This document shows, in pieces, positions 36,281 through 44,599 of a stretch of DNA of 57,669 nucleotides (positions are counted from its first letter, which is position 1; each line of letters starts with the position of its first letter). Origin of the DNA: an uncultured Oscillospiraceae bacterium (GTDB taxonomy: Bacteria > Bacillota > Clostridia > Oscillospirales > Oscillospiraceae); NCBI GenBank assembly GCA_947625965.1, contig CANQQO010000003.1, positions 1 through 57,669 of the forward strand, given 5' to 3'. The position numbers were made by a program, and so were the translations under genes. The notes under the pieces were generated by a model. The model was not told the DNA's origin, searched no databases, and saw only the letters and a list, made by a program, of their open reading frames with translations.

Positions 36281-36308
36281 TTGAATTTACGGGAATCTGT
36301 GGTACAAT
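36281..36308 (+). promoter_or_regulatory. Promoter of the VanW-family gene
   Basis: TTGAAT (36281-36286), 16 bases, TACAAT (36303-36308); leader about 40 nt with AGGAGGG. A stem CCCCCAG/CTGGGGG near 36212-36235 may end the mfd transcript. Confidence 0.6.
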
Positions 36309-36353
36309 AGGGGGACAGGAGAAGAAAATGCGCCCAATCAGGAGGGAAAGGAA

Positions 36354-38048
36354 ATGGCCCAAAAACGGAAGAATTACCGGGGCAAGCACGCCTCCGCCAG
36401 AAAGGCGGAGCCCGTAAACGTGGTTCTGGTCTGCGTGCTGGCCACTGTCCTGCTGCTGGCGGTGCTGCTGGCGGCATGGCTGCTCATCACCAAGCCCTGG
36501 GAGGGGACCGGGACCATCTATCCCAACATCTCCGCCGGCGGGGTGGACCTGAGCGGCCTGACCCGGCGGGAGGCGGAGGACGCCCTTCAGTCCGTGGCCG
36601 CTGCCTACAGCCGGGAGAGCATGGTGATCCAAGTGGGCGGCGAGACCATCGAGCTGGACCCGGCCGCCGCCGGCGTCAAGCTGGACGTGGCCGCGGTGGC
36701 CCGGGAGGCCTGGGAGTACGGCCGCCGGGGCACGGAGGCCCAGCAGACCCAGGAGCAGGAGCAAGCCCGCCTGGAAGGCTATGAAGTGGAACTGACGGAC
36801 CACCTGGGGCTGGACATGACCGCCATCCAGCGGGCGGTAGATATGCTGGGAGCTGAATTTGAGACCCGGACCGAATGGCATTTGGAGGGCGAGCGTCCCA
36901 GCCTGGCCCTGGACCAGCCCGCCGGGGAGGACCAGACCCTGGTCATCACCCTGGGCACCGAGTTTGGCCTGGACACCACCGCTCTGATGCAAAAGATCCT
37001 GGACGCCTACAACGAAGGCCGCTTCCTGGTGGAGATCTCCCAGGAGGAGCTGGGGGAGACGTCCGTCAACTTAGACGCGATCTACCAGGAGACCTACGTG
37101 GCCCCGGTGGACGCCCAGGTCGATCCCAAAACCTTCCAGGTCCTGTCCGACGGGACCTACGGCTATGGCTTTGACCTGGACGCGGCGAGGGAGCAGCTCT
37201 CCTCCGCCCAGCCCGGGGACGTGCTTCGGATCCCTCTGACTCGGATCGACCCGGAGATCACCGCTGCCAATCTTCAGGACTCCCTTTTCCAGGACGAGCT
37301 GGCCGCCTGCCAGTCGGAGTACGACCCTACAGACACGGACCGGAGCGAAAATCTCCGTCTGGCCTGTGAAGCCATCGACGGTCTGGTCCTCAACCCGGGG
37401 GATGTGTTCTCCTACAACGAGACGCTGGGCCAGCGGACCGAGGAAAAGGGCTACCGCCCCGGCGACGCCTATGTGGGCGGCGAGACGGTGAAGACCATCG
37501 GCGGCGGCATCTGCCAGGTGTCCTCCACCCTGTACTACTGCACCATGGTGGCGGATCTGGAGATCGTGGAGCGGGACTGCCATATGTACGCTCCCACTTA
37601 TGTGCCTCTGGGCATGGACGCCACCATCAACTGGGGCACCATCGACTTCAAATTCCGCAACTCCACAAATTACCCTCTCCGCATCGAGGCCAAGCTGGAA
37701 GACGATCAGGTCTGCGTCCGCCTCCTGGGCACCGACGAGAAGGACTACTACGTGGAGCTGGAATATGAGATCCTGTCCACCACGGACTACCAGACCGTGT
37801 ACCAGGAGATGGAATTCGGCAACGAAAAGCACTATGTGGACGGGGACGTGATCGTCACCCCCTACACCGGCTACGACGTGCAGACCTACCGCTGCAAGTA
37901 CGACAAGGCCACAGGGCAGCTCCTGTCCCGGGAAGAGGAGTCCTTCTCCCGGTATGACCCCCGGGACGAGGTGGTGTGCAAAATCGTCATGGACATTCCC
38001 GACGATCTGTACACCGGCGGCGGCGTCGGCGCCGGCGGCAACGGCTGA
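36354..38048 (+). CDS. VanW family protein with peptidoglycan-binding-like domain
   Basis: The 564-residue protein has a basic cytosolic start, one membrane helix (VVLVCVLATVLLLAVLLAAWLL, ~23-45) and an extracellular part. Residues ~60-280 contain two repeats of the PG_binding_4-type domain (ISAGGVDLSGLTRREAEDAL..). Residues ~330-480 are the VanW domain, with NLRLACEAIDGLVLNPGDVFSYNETLG, GYRPGDAYVGGE, GGGICQVSSTLYYC and NWGTIDFKFRNSTNYPLRIEA. VanW proteins occur in glycopeptide-resistance clusters and generally in cell envelopes of Gram-positives; biochemical role unknown. It ends in a Gly-rich tail. Repeat copy 6 follows. Confidence 0.92.
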   Translation: MAQKRKNYRGKHASARKAEPVNVVLVCVLATVLLLAVLLAAWLLITKPWEGTGTIYPNISAGGVDLSGLTRREAEDALQSVAAAYSRESMVIQVGGETIELDPAAAGVKLDVAAVAREAWEYGRRGTEAQQTQEQEQARLEGYEVELTDHLGLDMTAIQRAVDMLGAEFETRTEWHLEGERPSLALDQPAGEDQTLVITLGTEFGLDTTALMQKILDAYNEGRFLVEISQEELGETSVNLDAIYQETYVAPVDAQVDPKTFQVLSDGTYGYGFDLDAAREQLSSAQPGDVLRIPLTRIDPEITAANLQDSLFQDELAACQSEYDPTDTDRSENLRLACEAIDGLVLNPGDVFSYNETLGQRTEEKGYRPGDAYVGGETVKTIGGGICQVSSTLYYCTMVADLEIVERDCHMYAPTYVPLGMDATINWGTIDFKFRNSTNYPLRIEAKLEDDQVCVRLLGTDEKDYYVELEYEILSTTDYQTVYQEMEFGNEKHYVDGDVIVTPYTGYDVQTYRCKYDKATGQLLSREEESFSRYDPRDEVVCKIVMDIPDDLYTGGGVGAGGNG

Positions 38049-38061
38049 TCCCATACAATTC

Positions 38062-38350
38062 GGCTCCGGACCAACGCCCGGAGCCAGGAGGCTGTCAAAA
38101 AACTTCGTTTTTGACAGCCTCCCAAATGGGACCCGCTTCGCTGGGCTCCCATTTGGAGGGGATTGCAGGCTGACCCGCGCACTCGCTGTGCGCCTCTGGC
38201 GCACAGCTCGCACACTCTCAGCCTGTAAGGTATTTTTTGCCAGGTACACGCCCTGGCAAAAAATGATTGAAATCCATTTGCCGTCTGCGGACGGCAAATT
38301 CGGAAAGGCTCTTTTGATAAGCTGTCGGCTCCGGGCTAACACCCGGAGCC
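38062..38350 (+). repeat. Terminator-nested five-hairpin repeat, copy 6
   Basis: The core at 38088-38325 is on the + strand. The inner H3 stem is the CTGTGCGCC/GGCGCACAG version; H1 has a shifted loop (AAAAAACTTCGTTTTT). Flanks GGCTCCGG..CCGGAGCC at 38062-38085 and 38327-38350 have different loops. Only the right one is followed by a T-run (GGTTTTTATTTT), so it is the functional terminator. It is 3' of, and sense to, the VanW gene and convergent with DUF1934-ddl. Confidence 0.94.
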
Positions 38351-38355
38351 GGTTT

Positions 38356-38787
38356 TTATTTTCCATTCGCCAGGGGTCTGACCTCCAAATGGTAGTCGAT
38401 GTCCCCCGCAGCGGACTGCTCGATCTCAATGTGGTAGGCCAGGTCCACGGTGCCCCCGGCCTCGCTGAGGTCATAGCGGACCTGGGTGGCGCAGACAGTG
38501 ACCATCAGCGCCCCAAACTCCATTTGATACAGGGAATCATGGGACATTCCCTCCTGAAAGACCATCTGGGAGCACAGCGGGCCCCTTCGGGTCAGCGTGA
38601 TCCGGCCCTCCTGGGCGGTGAAGGTGGTGGTCACGCCCTCAAGACCCGTCAGGTCGCTTTCCTCGTAGCTCAGGACCCAGCCATCGTCCTGGCGGGTCAG
38701 GGCGCCCTCCGTCATCAGCTCCACAGTCTCCGGCTCCTGGCCCGCGTAGGCCTGGCGGCCCCGGATGGACAGCATCACCGGGATCAT
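38356..38787 (-). CDS. DUF1934 (calycin-like beta-barrel) protein
   Basis: The 143-residue protein is an all-beta pattern beginning MIPVMLSIRGRQAY, with WVLSYEESDLTGLEGVTTTFTAQEGRITLTRRG and a C-terminal VDLAYHIEIEQSAAGDIDYHLEVRP, typical of DUF1934 (YwiB-like) lipocalin-related barrels. Its start overlaps the ddl stop by 4 bp, so it is translated with the ligase. Function unknown. Confidence 0.88.
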   Translation of the reverse strand: MIPVMLSIRGRQAYAGQEPETVELMTEGALTRQDDGWVLSYEESDLTGLEGVTTTFTAQEGRITLTRRGPLCSQMVFQEGMSHDSLYQMEFGALMVTVCATQVRYDLSEAGGTVDLAYHIEIEQSAAGDIDYHLEVRPLANGK

Positions 38788-39854
38788 GACCGTTCCTCCC
38801 TTGCCAGGCGCAGCAGCTCGTCGATGAGCTGGCTATAGGGAATGCCGCTGGCGGCGAAGAGTTTGGGATACATGGAGATGGAGGTGAAGCCCGGCAGGGT
38901 GTTGATCTCGTTGAACACCACCTGGCTCCCCTCATAGGTCACGAAAAAGTCCACCCGGCTCAGACCCCGGCAGCCAATGACCTGATAGATCCTCACCGCC
39001 ATATCCCGGACCTGCTCCGCCACGTCCTCCTCGATGCGGGCGGGGATATAGGCCGTGGAGGTGTCGGTGATATATTTGGCGTTGTAGTCATAGAACTCCG
39101 CGCCGGAGTCGATCTCCCCACAGATGGAGGCCACGGGACTGGCGTTGCCCATGACGGCCACCTCGATCTCCCGGCCGTGGATGAACTCCTCCACCAGGAT
39201 CTTTTCGTCGTAGATACCCGCCTCCAGCAGCGCCCGCCGCAGGTCCTCCCGGGCCGCCGCCTTGGACACGCCTACGGAGGAGCCGGTGCCCGCCGGCTTG
39301 ACGAACATGGGGTACTGGAACTGATTTTCCAGGGTATCCAGGATCTCGTCCATCCGGTTGTCCAGCTCCCCTCGGCGAACCAGCTTCCACTTGGCCTGGG
39401 GGATGCCGGCGTTGTCCGCCGCCAGCTTGGTCAGGGTCTTGTCCATGGCCACGGCGGAGGCCGCCACCCGGGAGCCCACGAAGGGAAGCCCGGCCAGTTG
39501 CAGCAGGCCCTGCACGGTCCCGTCCTCCCCGTTCTCCCCGTGGAGCACGGGGAACACCACGTCGATGTGCTCCCGGACCACGTTCTCCCCCTCGAAGCTC
39601 AGCAGGCCCTGGCCCCGGACCGGGGAGATGGCCGCCTGACGGTTGCCTGGGTAGGTGCGCCACTGGCCCGTGGGAAGCATAGAATAGTCCCGGCCGGTGA
39701 ACAGCAGCCAGTCCCCCTCCTTGGTGATGCCCACGGGAAAAATATTGTATTTTTCCGGGTCCATGTTGTTCAGGACCGACTCCGCCGACCGCAGAGACAC
39801 CTCATGCTCCGGACTGATCCCGCCGAACAGGACGCAGACGCTCAATTTTTTCAT
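38784..39854 (-). CDS. ddl: D-alanine--D-alanine ligase
   Basis: The 356-residue ATP-grasp ligase has the N-terminal VCVLFGGISPEHEVSLRSAESVL, VFPVLHGENGEDGTVQGLLQLAGLPFVGS (acceptor D-Ala site), ATP-grasp MFVKPAGTGSSVGVSKA, ILVEEFIHGREIEVAV and the C-terminal VFNEINTLPGFTSISMYPKL with metal ligands Glu and Asn. It makes D-Ala-D-Ala for lipid II. The NTLPGF.SISMYPKL region matches the VanA/Ddl superfamily; residue-level Ala versus Lac specificity I did not resolve. GGGAGG about nine bases before ATG 39854 sets the start. Confidence 0.95.
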   Translation of the reverse strand: MKKLSVCVLFGGISPEHEVSLRSAESVLNNMDPEKYNIFPVGITKEGDWLLFTGRDYSMLPTGQWRTYPGNRQAAISPVRGQGLLSFEGENVVREHIDVVFPVLHGENGEDGTVQGLLQLAGLPFVGSRVAASAVAMDKTLTKLAADNAGIPQAKWKLVRRGELDNRMDEILDTLENQFQYPMFVKPAGTGSSVGVSKAAAREDLRRALLEAGIYDEKILVEEFIHGREIEVAVMGNASPVASICGEIDSGAEFYDYNAKYITDTSTAYIPARIEEDVAEQVRDMAVRIYQVIGCRGLSRVDFFVTYEGSQVVFNEINTLPGFTSISMYPKLFAASGIPYSQLIDELLRLAREERS

Positions 39855-39982
39855 GGAAGAACTCCTCCCGGTGTCCACGGAAGAAAAAACCGTGGATTTT
39901 TTTCAAAATCATCTGGAAATACGGAAACAACGTGCTATAATATAGGGAAAGCCGCCACGCGCATTTGGAAAGGAGGCCCGCT

Positions 39983-40393
39983 ATGCAGCTTGAACTGACG
40001 CCCAAGGAATTCCGCCGCCTGCTGGACCTGGTGTATATCGGAAACTGGGTCCTCAACTCCACCCGGGGCGATGACCGGTTCCAGGACTACGACGATCTGG
40101 AAAGCAAACTCTTTGGCCTGTGCCGCAGCGTGGGCATGGGCGCTTTGGTAGAGCGGTGGCAGGGGCAAAACGTGCCCTCCCAGGCCTACACCGAGGGCGG
40201 GATCCACGAGGCCATCGCCTACTACGAGGACAATGTGTTCTATGAGATCCTGGCCGAGGAGCTGTCCCGCCGGGACATGGACTATGCCGAGATCACCGAG
40301 GAAAATTATGAGGAGATCGTCTCCCGCATGGACCGCTATATGGATGAATTCCAGCTCAGCGGCGTGGACCATCTGGTCCTGGAAGACGAATAG
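39983..40393 (+). CDS. Conserved hypothetical protein
   Basis: The 136-residue acidic soluble protein (MQLELTPKEFRRLLDLVYIGNWVLNS..) is predicted mostly helical, with a Tyr/Glu/Met-rich C-terminal half (FYEILAEELSRRDMDYAEITEENYEEIVSRMDRYMDEF). I recognise it as a recurring clostridial hypothetical but know no function. AAAGGAGG six bases before ATG 39983 sets the start. A -10 TATAAT with a weak -35 lies ~35 bases upstream, and a strong terminator follows, so it is a single-gene unit. Confidence 0.8.
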   Translation: MQLELTPKEFRRLLDLVYIGNWVLNSTRGDDRFQDYDDLESKLFGLCRSVGMGALVERWQGQNVPSQAYTEGGIHEAIAYYEDNVFYEILAEELSRRDMDYAEITEENYEEIVSRMDRYMDEFQLSGVDHLVLEDE

Positions 40394-40408
40394 CCCCGCT
40401 TATCCCAG

Positions 40409-40437
40409 GCCCCGCCAAACGGCGGGGCTCTTTTTTT
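40409..40437 (+). terminator. Terminator of the 136-residue protein gene
   Basis: GCCCCGCC-AAAC-GGCGGGGC followed by TCTTTTTTT; also well placed to end the convergent murC transcript. Confidence 0.93.
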
Positions 40438-40443
40438 ATGGAT

Positions 40444-41808
40444 TCATTTGAGAAGGGCCTCTCCCGCCCGGTAGATGTCCCCGGCGCCGACGGTGAGGAT
40501 CACGTCCCCGGGCTGAGCCATCTGGCGCAGGCAGGCGGTGACCTCCGGCAAGGTCTCGCAGTACACGGACCCCGGGATCTGGGCCTGGAGGTCCATGGAG
40601 GACACGCCGATGGTGTTCTGCTCCCGGGCGGCGTAGATCTCCGCCAGGATCACCTGATCCGGCTTCTTCAGCTCCCGGACAAAATCATCGAACATGGCCC
40701 GGGTCCGGGAATAGGTGTGGGGCTGGAAGGCCAGGATGATCCGCTGATAGCCCAGGGAGCGCACCGCCTCCAGGGTGGCGGCCAGCTCGTCGGGATGGTG
40801 GGCATAGTCGTCGTAGACGTCGGCGCCGTTGAAGTGGCCCTTGAATTCCAGGCGGCGGCCCGCCCCCCGAAACTCCGCCAGCCCAGCGGACACGGCCTGG
40901 CCGGGGACGCCCAGCATCCAGGCGGCTCCCGCCGCCGCCAGGGCGTTCTTGGCGTTGTGCTTGCCCAGGACCCCCAGGGTGATGTGGCAGTAGGGCTTCC
41001 CGTCGCAAACCACGTCAAAATGCCGCCAATCGGCGCTCATGTTCTCCGCATGGACCCGGTTTTCCTTCTCCAGGCCCCAGGTCACGTACTCCAGGCCGTC
41101 CAGAGCCTCCCGCACGTGGGGATCGTCCCCATTGGCCAGGACCCCGCCGGTGGAGAGCTGGGCAAACTGCCGGAAGGACTTCTGGATATCCCGCAGGTCC
41201 TTGAAGTAGTCCAGATGGTCCGCCTCGATGTTCAGGATCACGCTGAGGGTGGGGGAAAAATTCAGGAAGGAATCGCAGTATTCGCAGCTCTCCAGCACGA
41301 TGACGTCCCCTTTGCCCACCCGGTGGCCGGCGTGGAGCAGGGGCAGGTAGCCGCCGATCATCACCGTGGGGTCCAGGTTGGCGGACATGAAAATATGGGT
41401 CACCATGGAGGTGGTGGTGGTCTTGCCATGGGTGCCGGCGATGCAGACCGCGTTCTTATAGGCCCGCATGATGTAGCCCCATGCCTGGGCCCGCTCAAAC
41501 ACCGGGATGCCCGTCATACGGGCCGCCGCGATCTCGGGATTGTCATTGTGGGCGGCGGCGGTGCGGATGATGCAGTCCGCGCCCTTGATGTTTTCCGCCT
41601 GGTGGCCGATGGCCACGGGGATGCCCTGGTCCACCAGCTCCTCGGTGGAGGCGGAAGCGGTCATGTCCGACCCGGTGACGTTCAGACCCATTCCTTTAAG
41701 TACCAGCCCCAGAGGCCGCATGGAGACCCCGCCGATGCCCACCAGATGGACATGGCTCCCGGGAACCAGATATTTTGCCAGTAATTGACTGCGGCTGCGA
41801 GAAATCAA
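40444..41808 (-). CDS. murC: UDP-N-acetylmuramate--L-alanine ligase
   Basis: The 454-residue protein has Mur ligase features: VHLVGIGGVSMRPLGLVLKGMG at the start, CIAGTHGKTTTTSMVTHIF (ATP P-loop, ~117-135), ESCEYCDSFL, NIEADHLDYFKDL with the metal-binding Glu/His, and the C-terminal DDYAHHPDELAATLEAVR..LAFQPHTYSRT. It adds the first L-Ala to UDP-MurNAc. Own promoter upstream; the neighbour ddl is on the same strand but separately transcribed. Confidence 0.96.
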   Translation of the reverse strand: MISRSRSQLLAKYLVPGSHVHLVGIGGVSMRPLGLVLKGMGLNVTGSDMTASASTEELVDQGIPVAIGHQAENIKGADCIIRTAAAHNDNPEIAAARMTGIPVFERAQAWGYIMRAYKNAVCIAGTHGKTTTTSMVTHIFMSANLDPTVMIGGYLPLLHAGHRVGKGDVIVLESCEYCDSFLNFSPTLSVILNIEADHLDYFKDLRDIQKSFRQFAQLSTGGVLANGDDPHVREALDGLEYVTWGLEKENRVHAENMSADWRHFDVVCDGKPYCHITLGVLGKHNAKNALAAAGAAWMLGVPGQAVSAGLAEFRGAGRRLEFKGHFNGADVYDDYAHHPDELAATLEAVRSLGYQRIILAFQPHTYSRTRAMFDDFVRELKKPDQVILAEIYAAREQNTIGVSSMDLQAQIPGSVYCETLPEVTACLRQMAQPGDVILTVGAGDIYRAGEALLK

Positions 41809-41847
41809 GCAAATGCCCCCTCAATAGTCTAGTCCGTTAACCAATTT

Positions 41848-41876
41848 ATTATACAATGGATCGCCGGCTTTTACAA
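41848..41876 (-). promoter_or_regulatory. murC promoter
   Basis: On the - strand, TTGTAA (41876-41871), 17 bases, TATAAT (41853-41848). Confidence 0.75.
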
Positions 41877-41927
41877 CCAGCAATTTGCCCAAAAATTTCT
41901 TGCATGGGCCGAAACTGGATATTATTC

Positions 41928-41987
41928 ATCCGCGTATCCAGGACATTGGGAGGAAAGTGTCCGTATCTTCCTTTTGTATACGCGGAT
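41928..41987. other. Nested stem-loop in the murC/ABC intergenic region
   Basis: Outer perfect 10-bp pairing ATCCGCGTAT / ATACGCGGAT encloses GGACA / TGTCC with a purine-rich 12-base loop. It lies between the divergent murC and amino-acid ABC promoters, so neither of the two assigned transcripts should contain it. It could be a protein-binding dyad or part of an unannotated small RNA. Confidence 0.45.
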
Positions 41988-42068
41988 ATTCCATTCCATA
42001 TTGAATATTTTTGTGATTTCCCCCAGTTAATTCCCTGGCTTTCCCTGCAATATTGTATGATTATCCAC

Positions 42069-42097
42069 TTGACGCCGAATAATATACGATGTATAAT
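42069..42097 (+). promoter_or_regulatory. Promoter of the amino-acid ABC operon
   Basis: TTGACG (42069-42074), 17 bases, TATAAT (42092-42097); leader ~45 nt. Confidence 0.8.
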
Positions 42098-42147
42098 TCA
42101 CACGTTCCAAAAGACGGCACAACATTGAAAAAAGGAGATCTTACAAT

Positions 42148-43053
42148 ATGAAAAAGTTTTTTGCTCTGGCCCTCTGCGCCTGCCTGCTGCTGGGCCTGCT
42201 GGCGGGCTGCGCCGCCGCCGCAAGCACCGATGACACCGACTATTCATCCATGAGCCTTGAGGAGCTGAAGCCCCTGATCCAGACCGTCAAGGACGGCGTC
42301 CTGATCGTGGCCACCTCCCCGGACTTCGCCCCCTATGAGTTCTACGCGCTGGACAACGGCACCCCCACCCTGGCGGGCTTCGACATGGCCCTGGCCCAGT
42401 ACATAGCGGATCAACTGGGTCTGACGCTGGAGGTGGTGCCCATGGACTTCGACGGCACCATCAATGAGCTGGGCGCCAAGCGGTGCGACCTGGGCATGGC
42501 GGGCTACTCCCCCGACCCGGCCCGGGAGAAGTCCATGGACTTCTCCGACGTTTACTACACCGGCGGCCAGTCCTTCGTCACCGTCCAGGACAAGGCCGAT
42601 CTGTTCCCCACCCTGGCCGGCGCCAACAAGTCTGAGTACCACATCGGCGCCCAGATGGGCTCCATCCAGTACGGCCTGGCCCAGGAGAACACCCCCGACG
42701 CGGACATCGTGCAGCTGCCCAAGGTCACCGACATCATCGCGGAGCTGATCTCCGGGAAGCTGGACGGAGCCTTCATCGAGAGCGTGGTGGCGGAGACCTA
42801 CGCCAAGAACTACCCCGAGCTGAAGGTTCTCCATCCGGTGCCCTATGACGCCGAGGGCTCCGTCATCGGCGTGAGCAAGGGCAACGGCCCCCTGCTGGCC
42901 GCCGTGAACAAGGTCCTGGCCACCGCTCTGGCCGACGGCACCTTCGCCGGCTTTGTGGAGGAGGCCAACATCCTGGCCAGCGGCAACACCTACGAGGGCC
43001 TGCTGGGTGAGAACGGCCAGCCCACCGAGGCCACCGAAGCGCCTACGGAATAA
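42148..43053 (+). CDS. Polar amino-acid ABC transporter, substrate-binding lipoprotein
   Basis: The 301-residue protein has a lipoprotein signal with lipobox LLAG|C (Cys20), then a family 3 solute-binding domain: VLIVATSPDFAPYEFYA..LAGFDMALAQYIADQLGLTLEVVPMDFDGTINELGAKRCDLGMAGYSPDPAREKSMDFSDVYY. It ends in a Thr/Glu/Ala-rich low-complexity tail. It captures an amino acid outside the membrane for the adjacent permease and ATPase. AAGGAG eight bases before ATG. A stem between this gene and the permease probably keeps its mRNA level above that of the downstream genes. Confidence 0.94.
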   Translation: MKKFFALALCACLLLGLLAGCAAAASTDDTDYSSMSLEELKPLIQTVKDGVLIVATSPDFAPYEFYALDNGTPTLAGFDMALAQYIADQLGLTLEVVPMDFDGTINELGAKRCDLGMAGYSPDPAREKSMDFSDVYYTGGQSFVTVQDKADLFPTLAGANKSEYHIGAQMGSIQYGLAQENTPDADIVQLPKVTDIIAELISGKLDGAFIESVVAETYAKNYPELKVLHPVPYDAEGSVIGVSKGNGPLLAAVNKVLATALADGTFAGFVEEANILASGNTYEGLLGENGQPTEATEAPTE

Positions 43054-43089
43054 GCCTTCCCAATTTTAGTCTACATCTAAAAATCCATT

Positions 43090-43119
43090 CTTTCCCCCGG
43101 GGTTCCCTCCGGGGGAAAG
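43090..43119 (+). promoter_or_regulatory. Intercistronic hairpin between binding protein and permease
   Basis: Perfect 11-bp stem CTTTCCCCCGG / CCGGGGGAAAG without a T-run, as often seen after abundant binding-protein genes, where it stabilises the upstream mRNA or partly terminates. Confidence 0.65.
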
Positions 43120-43140
43120 GGCTGAAAGGAGCAACGCGAT

Positions 43141-43839
43141 ATGATCACCATTGAAGGCTTCCAGGCCGCGTTCAAATTCTGGATGCTGTTTCGGGACGGC
43201 CTGATCTGCACCCTCTGCCTGTCCGCCCTTACCGTGCTGTTCGGATTTATTCTGGCGCTTTTCGTCGCCCTGGCCCGAATGAGCAAGTTCTGGCCCTTGA
43301 AGGCCCTGGCCACTGTGTATGTGGAGGTCCTCCGGGCCACCCCCATGCTGGTACAGCTGTTCATCGTCTACTATGTCCTGCTGGCGGGCGTGCAGCTGCC
43401 CACCTTCCGGCTCTTCGGGATCATTCCCTTTGAGCGGTTCTTCCCCGGCGTCATCGCCCTGTCCCTCAACTCGGCAGCCTACTTAAGCGAGATCATCCGT
43501 TCCGGCGTTCAGAGCATCGACCTGGGCCAGACCGAGGCGGCCCGAAGCTTGGGCATGACTACGGTGCAGACCATGCGGTTCATCATCCTGCCCCAGGCCA
43601 TTAAGAACATCCTCCCCGCCATCGCCAATGAGTTCGTGACCATCATCAAGGAGTCCTCCATCTGCTACACCATCGGCGTCCAGGAGCTCATGTTCGCCGC
43701 CAACTCGGTAAAGACCGCCATCTACTCCATGGGCGAGCCGGCCATCATCGCGGCCTGCGTCTACTTCTGCCTCACCTTCCCCACCAGCAAGATCATTGCC
43801 TATTTTGAAAGGAGAATGCGCCGTGGCGACAAGCGATAA
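43141..43839 (+). CDS. Polar amino-acid ABC transporter permease
   Basis: The 232-residue protein has about five membrane helices and the His/Glu/Gln-type permease EAA loop [32 protein letters not shown] (~130-165). Earlier signatures are [19 protein letters not shown] and [21 protein letters not shown]. It forms the membrane channel with the neighbouring ATPase. Its 3' end overlaps the ATPase start by 17 bp. Confidence 0.94.
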   Translation: MITIEGFQAAFKFWMLFRDGLICTLCLSALTVLFGFILALFVALARMSKFWPLKALATVYVEVLRATPMLVQLFIVYYVLLAGVQLPTFRLFGIIPFERFFPGVIALSLNSAAYLSEIIRSGVQSIDLGQTEAARSLGMTTVQTMRFIILPQAIKNILPAIANEFVTIIKESSICYTIGVQELMFAANSVKTAIYSMGEPAIIAACVYFCLTFPTSKIIAYFERRMRRGDKR

Positions 43840-44599
43840 GCTCATCCAGGTCCAGGACCTGTGCAAGCACTACAATCACGGCGCCCTCCACGCTCTGGAC
43901 GGCGTCACCGTGGATGTGAACAAGGGGGATGTGATGGTCGTCATCGGCCCCTCTGGCTCCGGCAAAAGCACCTTCCTGCGGAGCCTGAACCTGCTGGAAA
44001 CGCCCACCTCCGGCTCTATTCTCTTCGACGGGGTGGACATCACCCAGAAAAAATACAAAAACGAGGCGGGCAAGACCGTCAAGCTCAACATCGACATTCA
44101 CCGCCAGAAAATGGGCATGGTCTTCCAGCACTTCAACCTCTTTCCCCACATGACCATTCTGGACAACATGACCCTGGCTCCCGTCAAGGTCAAGCATATG
44201 CCCAAGGACCAGGCCGAGGAAAAGGCCAAGGGCCTCCTGGCCCGGGTGGGCTTAGAGGACCGGGCCGGCGCGTACCCCATCCAGCTCTCCGGCGGTCAGA
44301 AGCAGCGGATCGCCATTGTCCGGGCTCTGATGATGGAGCCGGAGGTCATGCTCTTCGACGAGCCCACCTCCGCCCTGGACCCGGAGATGGTGGGCGAGGT
44401 GCTGAACGTCATGAAGGAGCTGGCCCAGGCCGGCATGACCATGGTGGTGGTGACTCACGAGATGGGCTTCGCCCGGGAGGTGGGCAACCGGGTGCTGTTC
44501 ATGGCCGATGGCAAGCTCCTGGAGCAGGGACCGCCGGAGCAGATCTTCGGCAATCCCGTCCATCCCCGGCTGAAGGACTTCCTGTCCAAGGTGCTGTAA
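43823..44599 (+). CDS. Polar amino-acid ABC transporter ATPase
   Basis: The 258-residue protein has Walker [17 protein letters not shown]-loop [13 protein letters not shown], signature [15 protein letters not shown], Walker [15 protein letters not shown] and H-switch VVTHEMGFA: the GlnQ/ArtP/HisP group. Start is GTG 43823, set by AAAGGAG eight bases upstream, inside the permease 3' end. An in-frame insert ([18 protein letters not shown], ~74-91) before the Q-loop is longer than usual. Its stop abuts the ATG of the M20 hydrolase gene. Confidence 0.95.
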   Translation: MATSDKLIQVQDLCKHYNHGALHALDGVTVDVNKGDVMVVIGPSGSGKSTFLRSLNLLETPTSGSILFDGVDITQKKYKNEAGKTVKLNIDIHRQKMGMVFQHFNLFPHMTILDNMTLAPVKVKHMPKDQAEEKAKGLLARVGLEDRAGAYPIQLSGGQKQRIAIVRALMMEPEVMLFDEPTSALDPEMVGEVLNVMKELAQAGMTMVVVTHEMGFAREVGNRVLFMADGKLLEQGPPEQIFGNPVHPRLKDFLSKVL

